Shown: positions 44,150 through 52,556 of the stretch, piece after piece | Layout: every line of letters begins with the position of its first letter | How positions within the stretch are numbered: the stretch's first letter is position 1 | DNA from: Bacteroidia bacterium | GTDB taxonomy: Bacteria; Bacteroidota; Bacteroidia; CAIKAF01 | DNA: 64,000 nucleotides | Assembly: GCA_016742095.1 (NCBI GenBank) | Contig: JACVCJ010000001.1 | Coordinates: 124,001-188,000, forward strand | Reading direction: 5' to 3' | Translations under genes and position numbers: made by a program | The notes under the pieces: model-generated | The model's database searches: none | Seen by the model: only the letters and a program-made list of their open reading frames with translations | Told to the model about the DNA's origin: nothing

Positions 44150-46657
44150 TTACAATTTATACATAATCTGCAGTTGCGTGGAACGCGGGGCCTCGGCGTT
44201 CATCGGGCGCAGTACGTACGACTTGTTGAGCAGGTTGTTCACGATAATAGCGGCCTTGATGCGGTTTTTATAACCTACGCTCACACGCATATCGAACACC
44301 CAAACGTTCAGGTTGTTGTTCTCCATATAGTGGCGCACGCCGGTGCCCAGACCACCCGGGGTATCGAAGTCGATAAAGAACTGGTCGATATTCTTCATAC
44401 CGCTGTAGAAACGGGCTGCCGCACCGATGCCAAACTCCATTTTATTGAATTTGCCTTTGCCGAAATTACCCAGGTTGAACTGGATGTCTACCTTGCCCAG
44501 GTGCTGTATGCGGTATTTGAGCAGACGTACCGAACTATCGGGTGTTACGCCGGAGCCGGTAGGCTTATTGTCGTTTACGAGGGAGGCGCTGTTGAGGTAG
44601 GTAACGTTCACGGAATCGAGCCCGATAAAAGGTTTGTAGGAGCCTACCACTAGGTCGGGCTGCAGGGTAACGGGGTGGGTATAGGTATAACCGCTCAGCA
44701 GCTGTATTTCCAGGTGCTTTCCTATTTTACCCTGTCCGGCCAGTGTCACTTCCACGCCGGGTACGCGGGCGCGGCCCGTATTCAGGAACTGGAAACCCGC
44801 TCCGAGTATGGTGGTCTGCTGCAGGTCGGGGTAGTTGTTTCCCCAGCCGCCGGCATAGAATTCCACAAAGTTCCTGTATTCCTGCCAGAAGCCTACCACG
44901 TCTACAAAACCGCCGAAATTTTTAATGCGGAACATCTGTTTAAAGCCGATCTCGGCGTTGTAAGACGATTCGGGCTTGAGACCGGCATTCGGGTAGAAAC
45001 CGAAACCGCCCACGGCCGTTACGATATAGCGTTCGCCGATGCTGGGGAAGCGGTAACCCTGTCCGAACGAAGCGCGGATAAAGGTTCCTTCGGTCACGGC
45101 CAGGTTGGCCCCGGCACGGAACACCGGTTTGCCTGCCGATTCGCCGTTGATCTCGAAATATTCGAAACGGGCGCCCCCGAGCAGGGTCAGGCGTTTAAAG
45201 AATTTTTTCTCCAGTTGCAGGTACATGGCGGCATTGAGCTGTGTACTGCGGTTGCTGCCGTCGGGCGTACCGATGAACACCTGTGAGTTGGCAATGGTGT
45301 ATGAGGTCATTACGCCGGTAACCAGGTTAAAGCCCAGTTTTTTGAACAGGCGCTGGTACTGGTATTCGCCGTAAATATTATGACTGTTGGTATTTTGTCC
45401 GCGGTCGCTCAGGTTATCGCTGTAGAAATAGCGCATTTTAAGGCTGTGGCGGTCGTTCTGCTTGTTCAGGTAAGTTACATAGGGGTCCAGGTAGAACATA
45501 AAGTTGGTAAAGTTGATGAAGGACCCGGGGAACGATTTGTAAAAACCGGTGGTGTCGTTCAGCCAGAATGTGGCCTCGCCCTGCTGCTGCATCATAAAGT
45601 TACCGGAAAGACCGATGGCCAGTCCCTCTTTTTTCTTGGGCATGTAACGGATGGCAAAATTGATGCGTCCGCGTTTTTCGTATTCGCCCACGTTCTTTTT
45701 ACTGATGATGCTGCTGTCGAGCACGGGGTTATAGTTCAGTTCTTCGGGGCCTACAAAGCCTTTATCCCAGAAGAAATTGGCGCCGAGCACAAAGTCTACT
45801 TCCTTGCCCAGTTTGCGGGCATGCAGCGCACTGATACCCGTGAACCAGGGATTGTTCCCTTTTTTCCAGGGACGCATGCTTTCGTCTTTGGGGGCCGAAT
45901 ATACGCCGGCGAACACGTTCACCTTGGTCTCCGGTTTAGAGCGTGCAAAGGCCGTGCGTATGTTGATGGCACCGTTCAGGGCCGATGAACCGTAAAGTAC
46001 GGAGGAGGCGCCTTTCAGAACTTCGATCTGCTCCACGTTCTCGATCGGGATAAATCCCCATACGGGACGGCCGGCATCGGCACGCATCAGGGGCAGATCG
46101 TCTACCAGGATGGTCACGCGGCTTCCCAGTCCGGACGAAAAGCCTGAACCACCGCGGACCTGGGGCTCGTTATCGATGATGGCCACACCTGGCGTGGCTT
46201 CAATGGCCCGGTCGATGGAAGTGGGGTTCTTGTTTTCGATCAGGGTGGGGCGTATCACTTCGATGGAAGTGGTAATTTCTTCCTGCTTCTGTTCATATTT
46301 AGAGGAGGATATAACGATGGTCTGCAGGTTGGTGTTCACCTTCAGCATCTCGATGTTCAGCGACTTGTTGCCTTCTTTTTTCACTTCCACAATGCGCATC
46401 AGCTTATCGTAACCCACAATGGAAAAGGTTACGTTATGCAGCCCCGGGTTCAGGTTCAGGGTAAAGGTCCCGTCCGGACCGGTACTGGTTCCACGGGTCT
46501 GATCTTTTACCGAAATATTTACAAAGGGAAGGGTCTCTTTTGTATCCGAGTCGATGACGGTACCGCTTATCTGCACGGCCTGGGCAAAAGAGAGGGCAGG
46601 GCTGGCAAAGAACAGAAATGGTATGGATAGTAGAGCGATTAAGTAGCGTTTATGCAT
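44150..46657 (-). CDS. TonB-dependent outer-membrane receptor with CarboxypepD_reg-like domain
   Basis: 835 residues. Signal peptide about 1-25 (SFA|Q), then a carboxypeptidase-regulatory-like beta domain (ISGTVIDSDTKETLPFVNIS, about 29-110). The plug follows (about 118-235; EATPGVAIIDNEPQVRGGSG and VEQIEVLKGASSVLYGSSAL), then a 22-strand barrel ending in LQIMYKL. It imports a ligand through the outer membrane using TonB energy. No SusD-like partner is adjacent, so it is not a classical SusCD pair. The ligand is unknown. Read from the promoter at 46682-46712. Confidence 0.95.
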   Translation of the reverse strand: MHKRYLIALLSIPFLFFASPALSFAQAVQISGTVIDSDTKETLPFVNISVKDQTRGTSTGPDGTFTLNLNPGLHNVTFSIVGYDKLMRIVEVKKEGNKSLNIEMLKVNTNLQTIVISSSKYEQKQEEITTSIEVIRPTLIENKNPTSIDRAIEATPGVAIIDNEPQVRGGSGFSSGLGSRVTILVDDLPLMRADAGRPVWGFIPIENVEQIEVLKGASSVLYGSSALNGAINIRTAFARSKPETKVNVFAGVYSAPKDESMRPWKKGNNPWFTGISALHARKLGKEVDFVLGANFFWDKGFVGPEELNYNPVLDSSIISKKNVGEYEKRGRINFAIRYMPKKKEGLAIGLSGNFMMQQQGEATFWLNDTTGFYKSFPGSFINFTNFMFYLDPYVTYLNKQNDRHSLKMRYFYSDNLSDRGQNTNSHNIYGEYQYQRLFKKLGFNLVTGVMTSYTIANSQVFIGTPDGSNRSTQLNAAMYLQLEKKFFKRLTLLGGARFEYFEINGESAGKPVFRAGANLAVTEGTFIRASFGQGYRFPSIGERYIVTAVGGFGFYPNAGLKPESSYNAEIGFKQMFRIKNFGGFVDVVGFWQEYRNFVEFYAGGWGNNYPDLQQTTILGAGFQFLNTGRARVPGVEVTLAGQGKIGKHLEIQLLSGYTYTHPVTLQPDLVVGSYKPFIGLDSVNVTYLNSASLVNDNKPTGSGVTPDSSVRLLKYRIQHLGKVDIQFNLGNFGKGKFNKMEFGIGAAARFYSGMKNIDQFFIDFDTPGGLGTGVRHYMENNNLNVWVFDMRVSVGYKNRIKAAIIVNNLLNKSYVLRPMNAEAPRSTQLQIMYKL

Positions 46658-46681
46658 ACGCAGATGTTTAGGTTTTCGCTA

Positions 46682-46712
46682 CAAATGTAGAAATTGCCTT
46701 ATTCAGAGCAAA
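46682..46712 (-). promoter_or_regulatory. promoter of the TonB receptor/PCMD-like operon
   Basis: On the minus strand TTTG (46712-46709), 19 nt, then TACATTTG (46689-46682), a perfect match. Predicted start near 46678, 21 nt before the ATG at 46657. Confidence 0.75.
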
Positions 46713-46794
46713 AGTTTGCATCTAAATTTGCGAACCCTCATGGAAGTAGAAGTTGGTCTAAAATGTTAAAAACCAATTAAACTTTTTTAACTAA

Positions 46795-46818
46795 ACTGTT
46801 GGAACAGTCAAAAACAGT
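46795..46818 (+). promoter_or_regulatory. candidate operator: ACTGTT-GG-AACAGT palindrome plus third half-site
   Basis: A perfect 14-bp inverted repeat (46795-46808) is followed by another AACAGT at 46813-46818. The palindrome overlaps the -33 TTG (46799-46801) of the next promoter, and the extra half-site lies in the spacer. That arrangement suits a dimeric repressor or regulator. The regulator is unknown. Confidence 0.4.
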
Positions 46819-46829
46819 TATTAATTTTG
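46799..46829 (+). promoter_or_regulatory. promoter of the 46858-49519 operon
   Basis: TTG (46799-46801), exactly 20 nt, TAATTTTG (46822-46829). Predicted start near 46833, 25 nt before the ATG at 46858. Confidence 0.7.
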
Positions 46830-46857
46830 ACAGAATATTTAATCTACAAATAATAGT

Positions 46858-47253
46858 ATGAAGCACCTGTTAACATTCATTGTATTTTTGATAGGAGCGC
46901 TCGGTGCGGGCGCCCAGGTGGGGCCCGATCTGTCTGTCACCAAAAAGGATCTCGGCGGAAAGACTATGGAAATGGTCTATTCCACCGCTACAACCAATTA
47001 TTATGCGGTCGATCTTTCCGATCTCGACGATGTGGCCCGCGAATATTTCAAGGAGTCGGTTTACAAGGCTTCCCTGGTATTTGCCGCAACGGTAGAGAAC
47101 AAGGAAGGTATCTGGGTACTGGGTTCGCACGTAAGCTATGCCCGCCCGGAAGTGGAACAGCAGGTAAGCACCATGCGTTCAGCAGCCATGAGCCGCGCTA
47201 ATATTGCCAGTGATACAGAGAAAAAAGAGGTTGTAAATAACAAGAAGAAATAA
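46858..47253 (+). CDS. small exported protein, unknown function
   Basis: 131 residues. Signal peptide 1-19 (AGA|Q), then a compact domain of about 85 residues with TKKDLGGKTMEMVYS, TNYYAVDLSDLDDVAREYF and VLGSHVSYARPEVEQQVS. The C-terminus is a Lys/Asn-rich tail without a sorting domain, so it probably stays in the periplasm or outer membrane. No family recognised. Its stop is 7 nt before a large type-B T9SS gene, so it may help make or hold that protein (inference). An operator-like palindrome lies in its promoter. Confidence 0.82.
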   Translation: MKHLLTFIVFLIGALGAGAQVGPDLSVTKKDLGGKTMEMVYSTATTNYYAVDLSDLDDVAREYFKESVYKASLVFAATVENKEGIWVLGSHVSYARPEVEQQVSTMRSAAMSRANIASDTEKKEVVNNKKK

Positions 47254-47260
47254 AAAAACC

Positions 47261-49519
47261 ATGAAAAAACTTTTTTTAACCTTATTCGGAACGGGGCTTT
47301 TATTTCTTTCTACCCGGGAAGCAAATGCCCAGATCGGTCCTCCGTGTAATGCAGCCTCTCCGGCCTGTGCCTCACAGGGACTCAGTTTCGGCAACTCTAC
47401 CGGCGTTCCCAGCCTGGGGACCATCGGCTGCCTGGGTTCTTCGCCGAACCCAACCTTCTTCTTCATGGAGATCGCAGCCCCCGGTAATATCGATATTACC
47501 ATCAACCAGACCAATACTACCGGCGGCGGTATCGACGTAGACTTTGCCCTCTGGGGGCCGTTCACGTCGGTAAGCTCGGGTTGTAACGCCATTACGGCCA
47601 ACCCCGGCGGGACCATCGACTGTAGTTTCTCGGCCGCCGCTACCGAATATGCCAATATCGTAGGCGGACAAACCGGTCAGATCTATATCCTGCTGCTCAC
47701 GAACTATTCGAACCAGGCAGGTACCATCAGTTTTGTGCAGACCGGTGGTAACGGAAGTACCAACTGCGGTATCCTGGCCACGGCCTCCAACAACGGCCCC
47801 ATCTGCGAACTGCAGACCCTGCAGCTTTTCGTGGATACGCCGAATACCGTGGGTCCCTGGCTGTTCCAGTGGACAGGCCCCAACGGTTTTACCTCCAGCC
47901 TGCAGAACCCCACCATCCCCGGCGCTACGGCTGCTGCCAGCGGTACCTACCAGGTGATCGTGACCAATGCCATTACATTTGAATCCGATACAAGTCTTAC
48001 CAATGCTACCGTAAACCTGGTGCCTGCCGCTCCGGGCTGGACCATGCCTCCGGTATGTCTCGGCCAGCAGTTCTGCCTGAGCCCCGATCCTCCGCTGATC
48101 CCGGGTGCCACCTATAACTGGACGGCCCAGGTGGGCGCGGGTTCGCTCAACTCCACGGCCGTGCCGTACTGTAATATCGGTACCGCGCAATGGAACGGCG
48201 TAAACATGTCGCTTACGGTCACCGTTAACGGCTGTACAAGCCCGGCAACCGCGCATCCGATCACATTGAACCAGCCGCCTACCATGACCATCACGGGACC
48301 GCCCCAGGGTTGCGAAGGCGTGCCGGTGACCTTAACGGCAAATCCTTCCGGGCTCGATACCTATGCATGGACCCCGGGCGGAGCCTCCACCGAGACCATC
48401 CAGGCCACACCGGGTACTATCTATACCGTAACCGGCACCCTGAACGGCTGTTCGGGAACTTCGGCACCCTTTAACCTCGGTGTGATCCCGAACCCGCTGA
48501 ACGTATCCGGTAACGCTCCTTTCTGCAGCGATACCCAGATCGAACTGCGCGCCAGCCCGGGTAAAGCTTCCTATATCTGGAACGGTGTAACCACTACCGA
48601 CTCCATTTACGTGGTTTCTGCCTCCGATGCCCCGCAGGTTACCCTGCAGATCGTAAGCGTGGACGGCTGCGTACGTAACGATACATTCGACATTACCGTA
48701 TACAATGCCCCGCACGCGGCCTATTCGCCGAATACCGTATGCGACGGAACTCTCATCCAGTTCAATGACGAAACTTCTCTGGACTCTGTGGAGCACTCTT
48801 CCGGCACCGGTTTCCTGTCTTCTTTCTTCTGGGATTTCGGTTCCAGCGGCAGCACCTCTACCGATCAGAACCCGAGCTTCCAGTACCCCGGTCCGGGCAC
48901 CTACAACATTACCTATATGGTAGTAACCGCTGAAGGTTGCGACGATACCATACAGAAGCCGTTCACCGTGTACAAAAAACCGGAAGCGAACTTTGTAGCG
49001 ATACCCTACTGCTTCGGTCAGGTACAGTTCTCAGATACTACCGCTGTAGGCGACACTACGCTGTCAACCTGGCTGTGGACATTCAGCAACGGTGCCGAGA
49101 ACGAGAACGTACCGGTGTTCGATAAGACCTTTACAGGTACCGATAACCAGGTGGAAGTAACCCTGGCCGTAAGCGATAACCACGGCTGTACCGATGATAC
49201 CACGATGATCGTGCCGATCACGGCTACGCCTGATTTCAATAAACTGGCCAACGTGATCACTCCCGGCGACGGCGGACTGAACGATTACATCGACCTGGGT
49301 CCGGACGGACCGATCTACGATCAGTGTTACGACTACTCCATACAGTTCTTTAACCGTTGGGGACAGAAAGTATACGAGATCACCAATTCTTCGCAGAAAT
49401 TCGAAGGACTGAACAGCTCCGGCGGCAAACTGGAATCCGGCGTATACTATTATGTAATTATGGCCGACAGTAAAAAACGCCACAGCGGCACCGTAACGAT
49501 CTTCAGAGCAGGCAGCTAA
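47261..49519 (+). CDS. large T9SS type B (gliding-motility C-terminal-like) secreted protein
   Basis: 752 residues. Signal peptide 1-23 (ANA|Q). The N-terminal domain is Cys-rich with many Gly/Asn/Thr (about 24-175), then Ig-like and SprB-like segments (PGWTMPPVCLGQQFCLSPDP and similar). A PKD domain follows (about 490-570; FFWDFGSSGSTSTDQNPSFQ), then a second PKD-like segment (QVEVTLAVSDNHGCTDDTT). The type B sorting domain starts ANVITPGDGGLNDYIDLG and has QFFNRWGQKVYEI. The consensus is TPNGDG; here it reads TPGDGG. Likely a surface adhesin or filament. The next gene is a paralogue. Confidence 0.9.
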   Translation: MKKLFLTLFGTGLLFLSTREANAQIGPPCNAASPACASQGLSFGNSTGVPSLGTIGCLGSSPNPTFFFMEIAAPGNIDITINQTNTTGGGIDVDFALWGPFTSVSSGCNAITANPGGTIDCSFSAAATEYANIVGGQTGQIYILLLTNYSNQAGTISFVQTGGNGSTNCGILATASNNGPICELQTLQLFVDTPNTVGPWLFQWTGPNGFTSSLQNPTIPGATAAASGTYQVIVTNAITFESDTSLTNATVNLVPAAPGWTMPPVCLGQQFCLSPDPPLIPGATYNWTAQVGAGSLNSTAVPYCNIGTAQWNGVNMSLTVTVNGCTSPATAHPITLNQPPTMTITGPPQGCEGVPVTLTANPSGLDTYAWTPGGASTETIQATPGTIYTVTGTLNGCSGTSAPFNLGVIPNPLNVSGNAPFCSDTQIELRASPGKASYIWNGVTTTDSIYVVSASDAPQVTLQIVSVDGCVRNDTFDITVYNAPHAAYSPNTVCDGTLIQFNDETSLDSVEHSSGTGFLSSFFWDFGSSGSTSTDQNPSFQYPGPGTYNITYMVVTAEGCDDTIQKPFTVYKKPEANFVAIPYCFGQVQFSDTTAVGDTTLSTWLWTFSNGAENENVPVFDKTFTGTDNQVEVTLAVSDNHGCTDDTTMIVPITATPDFNKLANVITPGDGGLNDYIDLGPDGPIYDQCYDYSIQFFNRWGQKVYEITNSSQKFEGLNSSGGKLESGVYYYVIMADSKKRHSGTVTIFRAGS

Positions 49520-49550
49520 GGCTGTTTGAAACGATCATATTATTTTCAGT

Positions 49551-49586
49551 AACGGATTACTCCTCACAGGGTAATCCGTTTTTTTT
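49551..49586 (+). terminator. terminator between the two type-B cargo genes
   Basis: AACGGATTAC (49551-49560), a 10-nt loop, GTAATCCGTT (49571-49580), then T to 49586. A perfect 10-bp stem, so the paralogues are transcribed separately. Confidence 0.92.
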
Positions 49587-49630
49587 GTCGAATGCCTGAA
49601 TAAATAATTAGGTCGTTCGTGAAAATTTGT

Positions 49631-49638
49631 TAAATTTG
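49631..49638 (+). promoter_or_regulatory. -7 box of the second type-B cargo gene
   Basis: A perfect TAAATTTG, 21 nt before the ATG at 49660. No good TTTG lies 17-21 nt upstream. Confidence 0.5.
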
Positions 49639-49659
49639 CATAGTTATAAGATAATAGGT

Positions 49660-51960
49660 ATGAAAAAATTTCTGCTCTCTTTATTCACTCTGCCTTTGTT
49701 TACTCTGAATACGGAAGCACAATGTCTTTCCGGAGGGTGTTTCGTAGATATTACTGCCAGTGCCACTACCATTTGCCAGGGCCAGTCCACAACGCTTATC
49801 GCGGACTCGGGTTCTGCGCTTCTGTTCAATACGTTCAACAGTTCCACGCTGGGTGCCGGCTGGGTGACCAATAACAACGTGGTTAATTTTAACAGTCCCT
49901 GCGGCCCCTCGCTGGACGGTACACCGCACGTATGGTTCGGGAATGCTGCCGGTGCGGGTACACGTCTGCTTCAGACGGTTGATTTTAACGTAATGGGCGG
50001 TGGTACCATTTCTTTCGACCTGCGTTTTGCCATACAGGGTCAGGCCAGTCCCTGCGAAGGGCCGGATGAAGCCGATGAAGGTGTATCCCTGCAGTACTCC
50101 ACAGACGGTGGTGTTACCTGGGGAGATATTATCTATTTCAGCCCTTCCGGGAACCTGCTGCCTTCCAACCCGGGAGGGAACGGGGCGGTAGCTCCGGCGC
50201 TTTCTGCGTTCAATACCTGGGCCAACTATTCCTTTGCCATTCCGCCTGCGGCTATTACGCCATGTACGCGTTTCCGCTGGTTTCAGCCTTTCAATACATC
50301 TGCCACGAACGACCACTGGGGCATCGACAATGTATCCATTGTATCGGCTGCCCCGCCTTCCGGTCCTTCCAACTTTGTATGGCTCGATAACGGCCAGCCG
50401 GTAACCGGTCCGCGTGTGGTATCACCGACCGTTACCACTTCCTACATTGCACAGTGGGCGAATCCTACCGATACCTGCCGCGATACCATTACCATTATCG
50501 TGAATCCGATACCTGCCGCTCCTTCGTTTACCGTACCTCCGGTTTGCCAGGGACAGCAGTTCAGCCTGGCCCCGAATCCGCTGCTCCCCGGAGCTACCTA
50601 TTACTGGACCGGTTCCAACGGGGTTGCTTCCAATGCCATGCCCTACCAGAACATAGGCTCCTCGGCCTGGAACAACGTAACCATGAACCTGGTGGTGGTA
50701 GCCAACGGCTGTACCAGTACGGCGGCCAGTAATGTGATACAGGTTACGCCGACACCGGTATTGTCTATTACGGGCCTCAACCAGGAATGTGAAGGCGTGC
50801 CGGTTCAGCTTACCGCGAATCCTGCGGGACTCGACAGCTTTTTATGGTCGAGCGGCGCTACCGGGCAGGTCGTTTCGGTACTTCCCGGCCAGTCATACAC
50901 GGTAACCGGTTACCAGAACGGATGTCCGGGTACCTCGCAGCCCTTTAACGTGGCCATTGTACCCAATCCCCTTACCGTAGCGGGTAACCAGCCCTTCTGC
51001 GAGAACAGGACCATTACGCTTACGGCTACCGGCGGTAAGCAGACCTATACCTGGAACGGTACAACGGGTGCCGATTCTACCTATGTGGTATCCTCAGACG
51101 ATGCCCCGCATGTGATCCTTACCGTGGTAAGTCCCAACGGCTGTTCACGTACGGATACCATCGATCTTACCATATACCCCGTGCCGAATGCCTTCTTTAC
51201 ACCGGGCAGCATCTGCGACGGAGAAAATATCCAGTTCGATAACGTAACCACGCTCGATTCTTCCGGCGGCGCTGCCATTGCCGGTTATTTCTGGAATTTC
51301 GGCGACGGTACCAACAGTACGGATACGGAGCCTTCTAAACTGTTCAATACACACGGCACCTACAATATTTCACTGGTGGCTGTGAGCAGCCAGGGCTGTG
51401 CCGATACGGCCACGGTTCCGTTCAAGGTGTACAAAAAACCGGAAGCCAATTTCGTATTTGCCCCGTATTGCTTCGGAGCAGTTATGTTCAGCGACAGCAC
51501 GGCCCTGGGCGATACAACGGTATCTGCCTGGCTGTGGACCTTCGATAACGGCGCCGAAAATGAAACGGTGGCCACATTCGAAAAGGAATTCGACGGCAAC
51601 AGTGTGAACGTAACCCTGCAGGTAACCGACTACAACGGTTGCATCGACGATACAACGATCAATGTACCGGTAATGGCAACCCCCGATTTTACCGAACTGC
51701 CCAATGTGATCACCCCGAACGGTGACCTGATGAATGACGAGATAAAACTGCTGCCGATCTTTGACGAATGTTACGATTATTCGGTACAGTTCTTTAACCG
51801 CTGGGGCCAGAAAGTGTTCGAGATCAACAATTCTTCACAGGCCTTTAACGGTGTCAGTTCCGCCGGCACCAAGCTGGAAGACGGCGTGTACTTCTATGTA
51901 CTCGTAGCCAACGGCGAGAAGCGTTACAGCGGGTCTGTGACCATATTTACAGGAAGCTAA
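49660..51960 (+). CDS. large T9SS type B secreted protein, paralogue of 47261
   Basis: 766 residues from the ATG at 49660 (MKKFLLSLFTLPLFTLNTEA). Signal cleavage is near EAQ|C. The N-terminal domain differs from its neighbour: a reelin/MAM-like segment with FNSSTLGAGWVTNNNVVNFN, WFGNAAGAGTRLLQTVDF and HWGIDNVSIVSA. From about residue 300 the two proteins match closely (PPVCQGQQFSLAPNP, CEGVPVQLTANPAGLDSF, PKD near FWNFGDGTNSTDTEPSK). The type B sorting domain starts NVITPNGDLMNDEIKLL. So a shared C-terminal stalk carries two unlike heads. A strong terminator follows. Confidence 0.92.
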   Translation: MKKFLLSLFTLPLFTLNTEAQCLSGGCFVDITASATTICQGQSTTLIADSGSALLFNTFNSSTLGAGWVTNNNVVNFNSPCGPSLDGTPHVWFGNAAGAGTRLLQTVDFNVMGGGTISFDLRFAIQGQASPCEGPDEADEGVSLQYSTDGGVTWGDIIYFSPSGNLLPSNPGGNGAVAPALSAFNTWANYSFAIPPAAITPCTRFRWFQPFNTSATNDHWGIDNVSIVSAAPPSGPSNFVWLDNGQPVTGPRVVSPTVTTSYIAQWANPTDTCRDTITIIVNPIPAAPSFTVPPVCQGQQFSLAPNPLLPGATYYWTGSNGVASNAMPYQNIGSSAWNNVTMNLVVVANGCTSTAASNVIQVTPTPVLSITGLNQECEGVPVQLTANPAGLDSFLWSSGATGQVVSVLPGQSYTVTGYQNGCPGTSQPFNVAIVPNPLTVAGNQPFCENRTITLTATGGKQTYTWNGTTGADSTYVVSSDDAPHVILTVVSPNGCSRTDTIDLTIYPVPNAFFTPGSICDGENIQFDNVTTLDSSGGAAIAGYFWNFGDGTNSTDTEPSKLFNTHGTYNISLVAVSSQGCADTATVPFKVYKKPEANFVFAPYCFGAVMFSDSTALGDTTVSAWLWTFDNGAENETVATFEKEFDGNSVNVTLQVTDYNGCIDDTTINVPVMATPDFTELPNVITPNGDLMNDEIKLLPIFDECYDYSVQFFNRWGQKVFEINNSSQAFNGVSSAGTKLEDGVYFYVLVANGEKRYSGSVTIFTGS

Positions 51961-51987
51961 ACCACCATTTTGATAAATAATTAACAG

Positions 51988-52019
51988 AGCGGAAGAACAG
52001 AGATTCTTCCGCTTTTTTT
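51988..52019 (+). terminator. terminator after the second type-B cargo gene
   Basis: AGCGGAAGAA (51988-51997), loop CAGAGA, TTCTTCCGCT (52004-52013), then T to 52019. The last T and following bases form the next promoter's -7 box. Confidence 0.92.
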
Positions 52020-52026
52020 ATTTTTG
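52019..52026 (+). promoter_or_regulatory. -7 box of the metal-module genes
   Basis: A perfect TATTTTTG directly after the terminator and only 4 nt before the GTG at 52031, giving a leaderless or nearly leaderless mRNA. The -33 position lies in the terminator stem and has no TTTG. Confidence 0.45.
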
Positions 52027-52030
52027 TAGC

Positions 52031-52489
52031 GTGAAGACCGTTATGTCCATACTGCTTTCCTCCCTGTTGCTCCTTTCGGGGTTCAGCAACGGGCCGGCAT
52101 TGCATTACTGCTATTCCAGCGGTAATGTACGGGCAGATATCAGCCGTGTGCTTTCCGGCGATAAGGACGACGTGCACAGCTCCTGCAGCGAAGCGGCCAC
52201 AGATGCCTGCTGCGCGGTGAAAAAAGCCGGACAGGAACGCACGGAAACCGGTGGCTGCTGCGACGATTTTGAGTTTAAGGTAGAGCTGAAGGATTACTCC
52301 TTTTCACAGTGGGCAAACCCGGTACCGGCGCCTGCCGTACTGCAGCTTTTTATCATACCTTTCTTTTCCGTTTTTGCGGCTCCGCAGCATATTGCAGAAG
52401 AAAGCCTGCATTACAGCTATGCAGATCCGGGCATACTATGGGCGGAGAAACTTCCGCTATTCATAGAGTACGCCGTATTCCGTATTTAA
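52031..52489 (+). CDS. HYC_CC_PP-like cysteine-rich exported protein
   Basis: 152 residues from the GTG at 52031 (MKTVMSILLSSLLLLSGFSN); an ATG at 52043 would lose the basic n-region. After a signal-like hydrophobic start come HYC (about 26-28), then a Cys cluster with two CC pairs (DACCAVKKAGQ and TGGCCDDFEFKVEL). A hydrophobic stretch PVPAPAVLQLFIIPFFSVFA follows. This H-Y-C, C-C, P-P order is that of the HYC_CC_PP family, small Bacteroidota proteins found beside TonB receptors. Cys and His suggest metal binding (inference). The downstream genes are a TonB receptor and an HMA lipoprotein. Confidence 0.82.
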   Translation: MKTVMSILLSSLLLLSGFSNGPALHYCYSSGNVRADISRVLSGDKDDVHSSCSEAATDACCAVKKAGQERTETGGCCDDFEFKVELKDYSFSQWANPVPAPAVLQLFIIPFFSVFAAPQHIAEESLHYSYADPGILWAEKLPLFIEYAVFRI

Positions 52490-52495
52490 AACCGG

Positions 52496-52537
52496 TGCTC
52501 CTCAGGGATCTTATGCTCCCCCGGAGGGAGTGCACTC
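52496..52537 (+). promoter_or_regulatory. GC-rich hairpin before the TonB receptor
   Basis: CTCCC, loop CCGGA, GGGAG in the middle of the 67-nt gap, with flanking GTGC and GCAC able to lengthen the stem with a bulge. No T-run. It might moderate expression of the receptor relative to the Cys-rich protein; this is inference only. Confidence 0.3.
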
Positions 52538-52556
52538 AGTTTTAAAATATGGAAAA

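Noticed and set aside
52496-52537. Riboswitch before the TonB receptor
   Set aside because: Only one short hairpin is present; no cobalamin, TPP or other known riboswitch core was seen.
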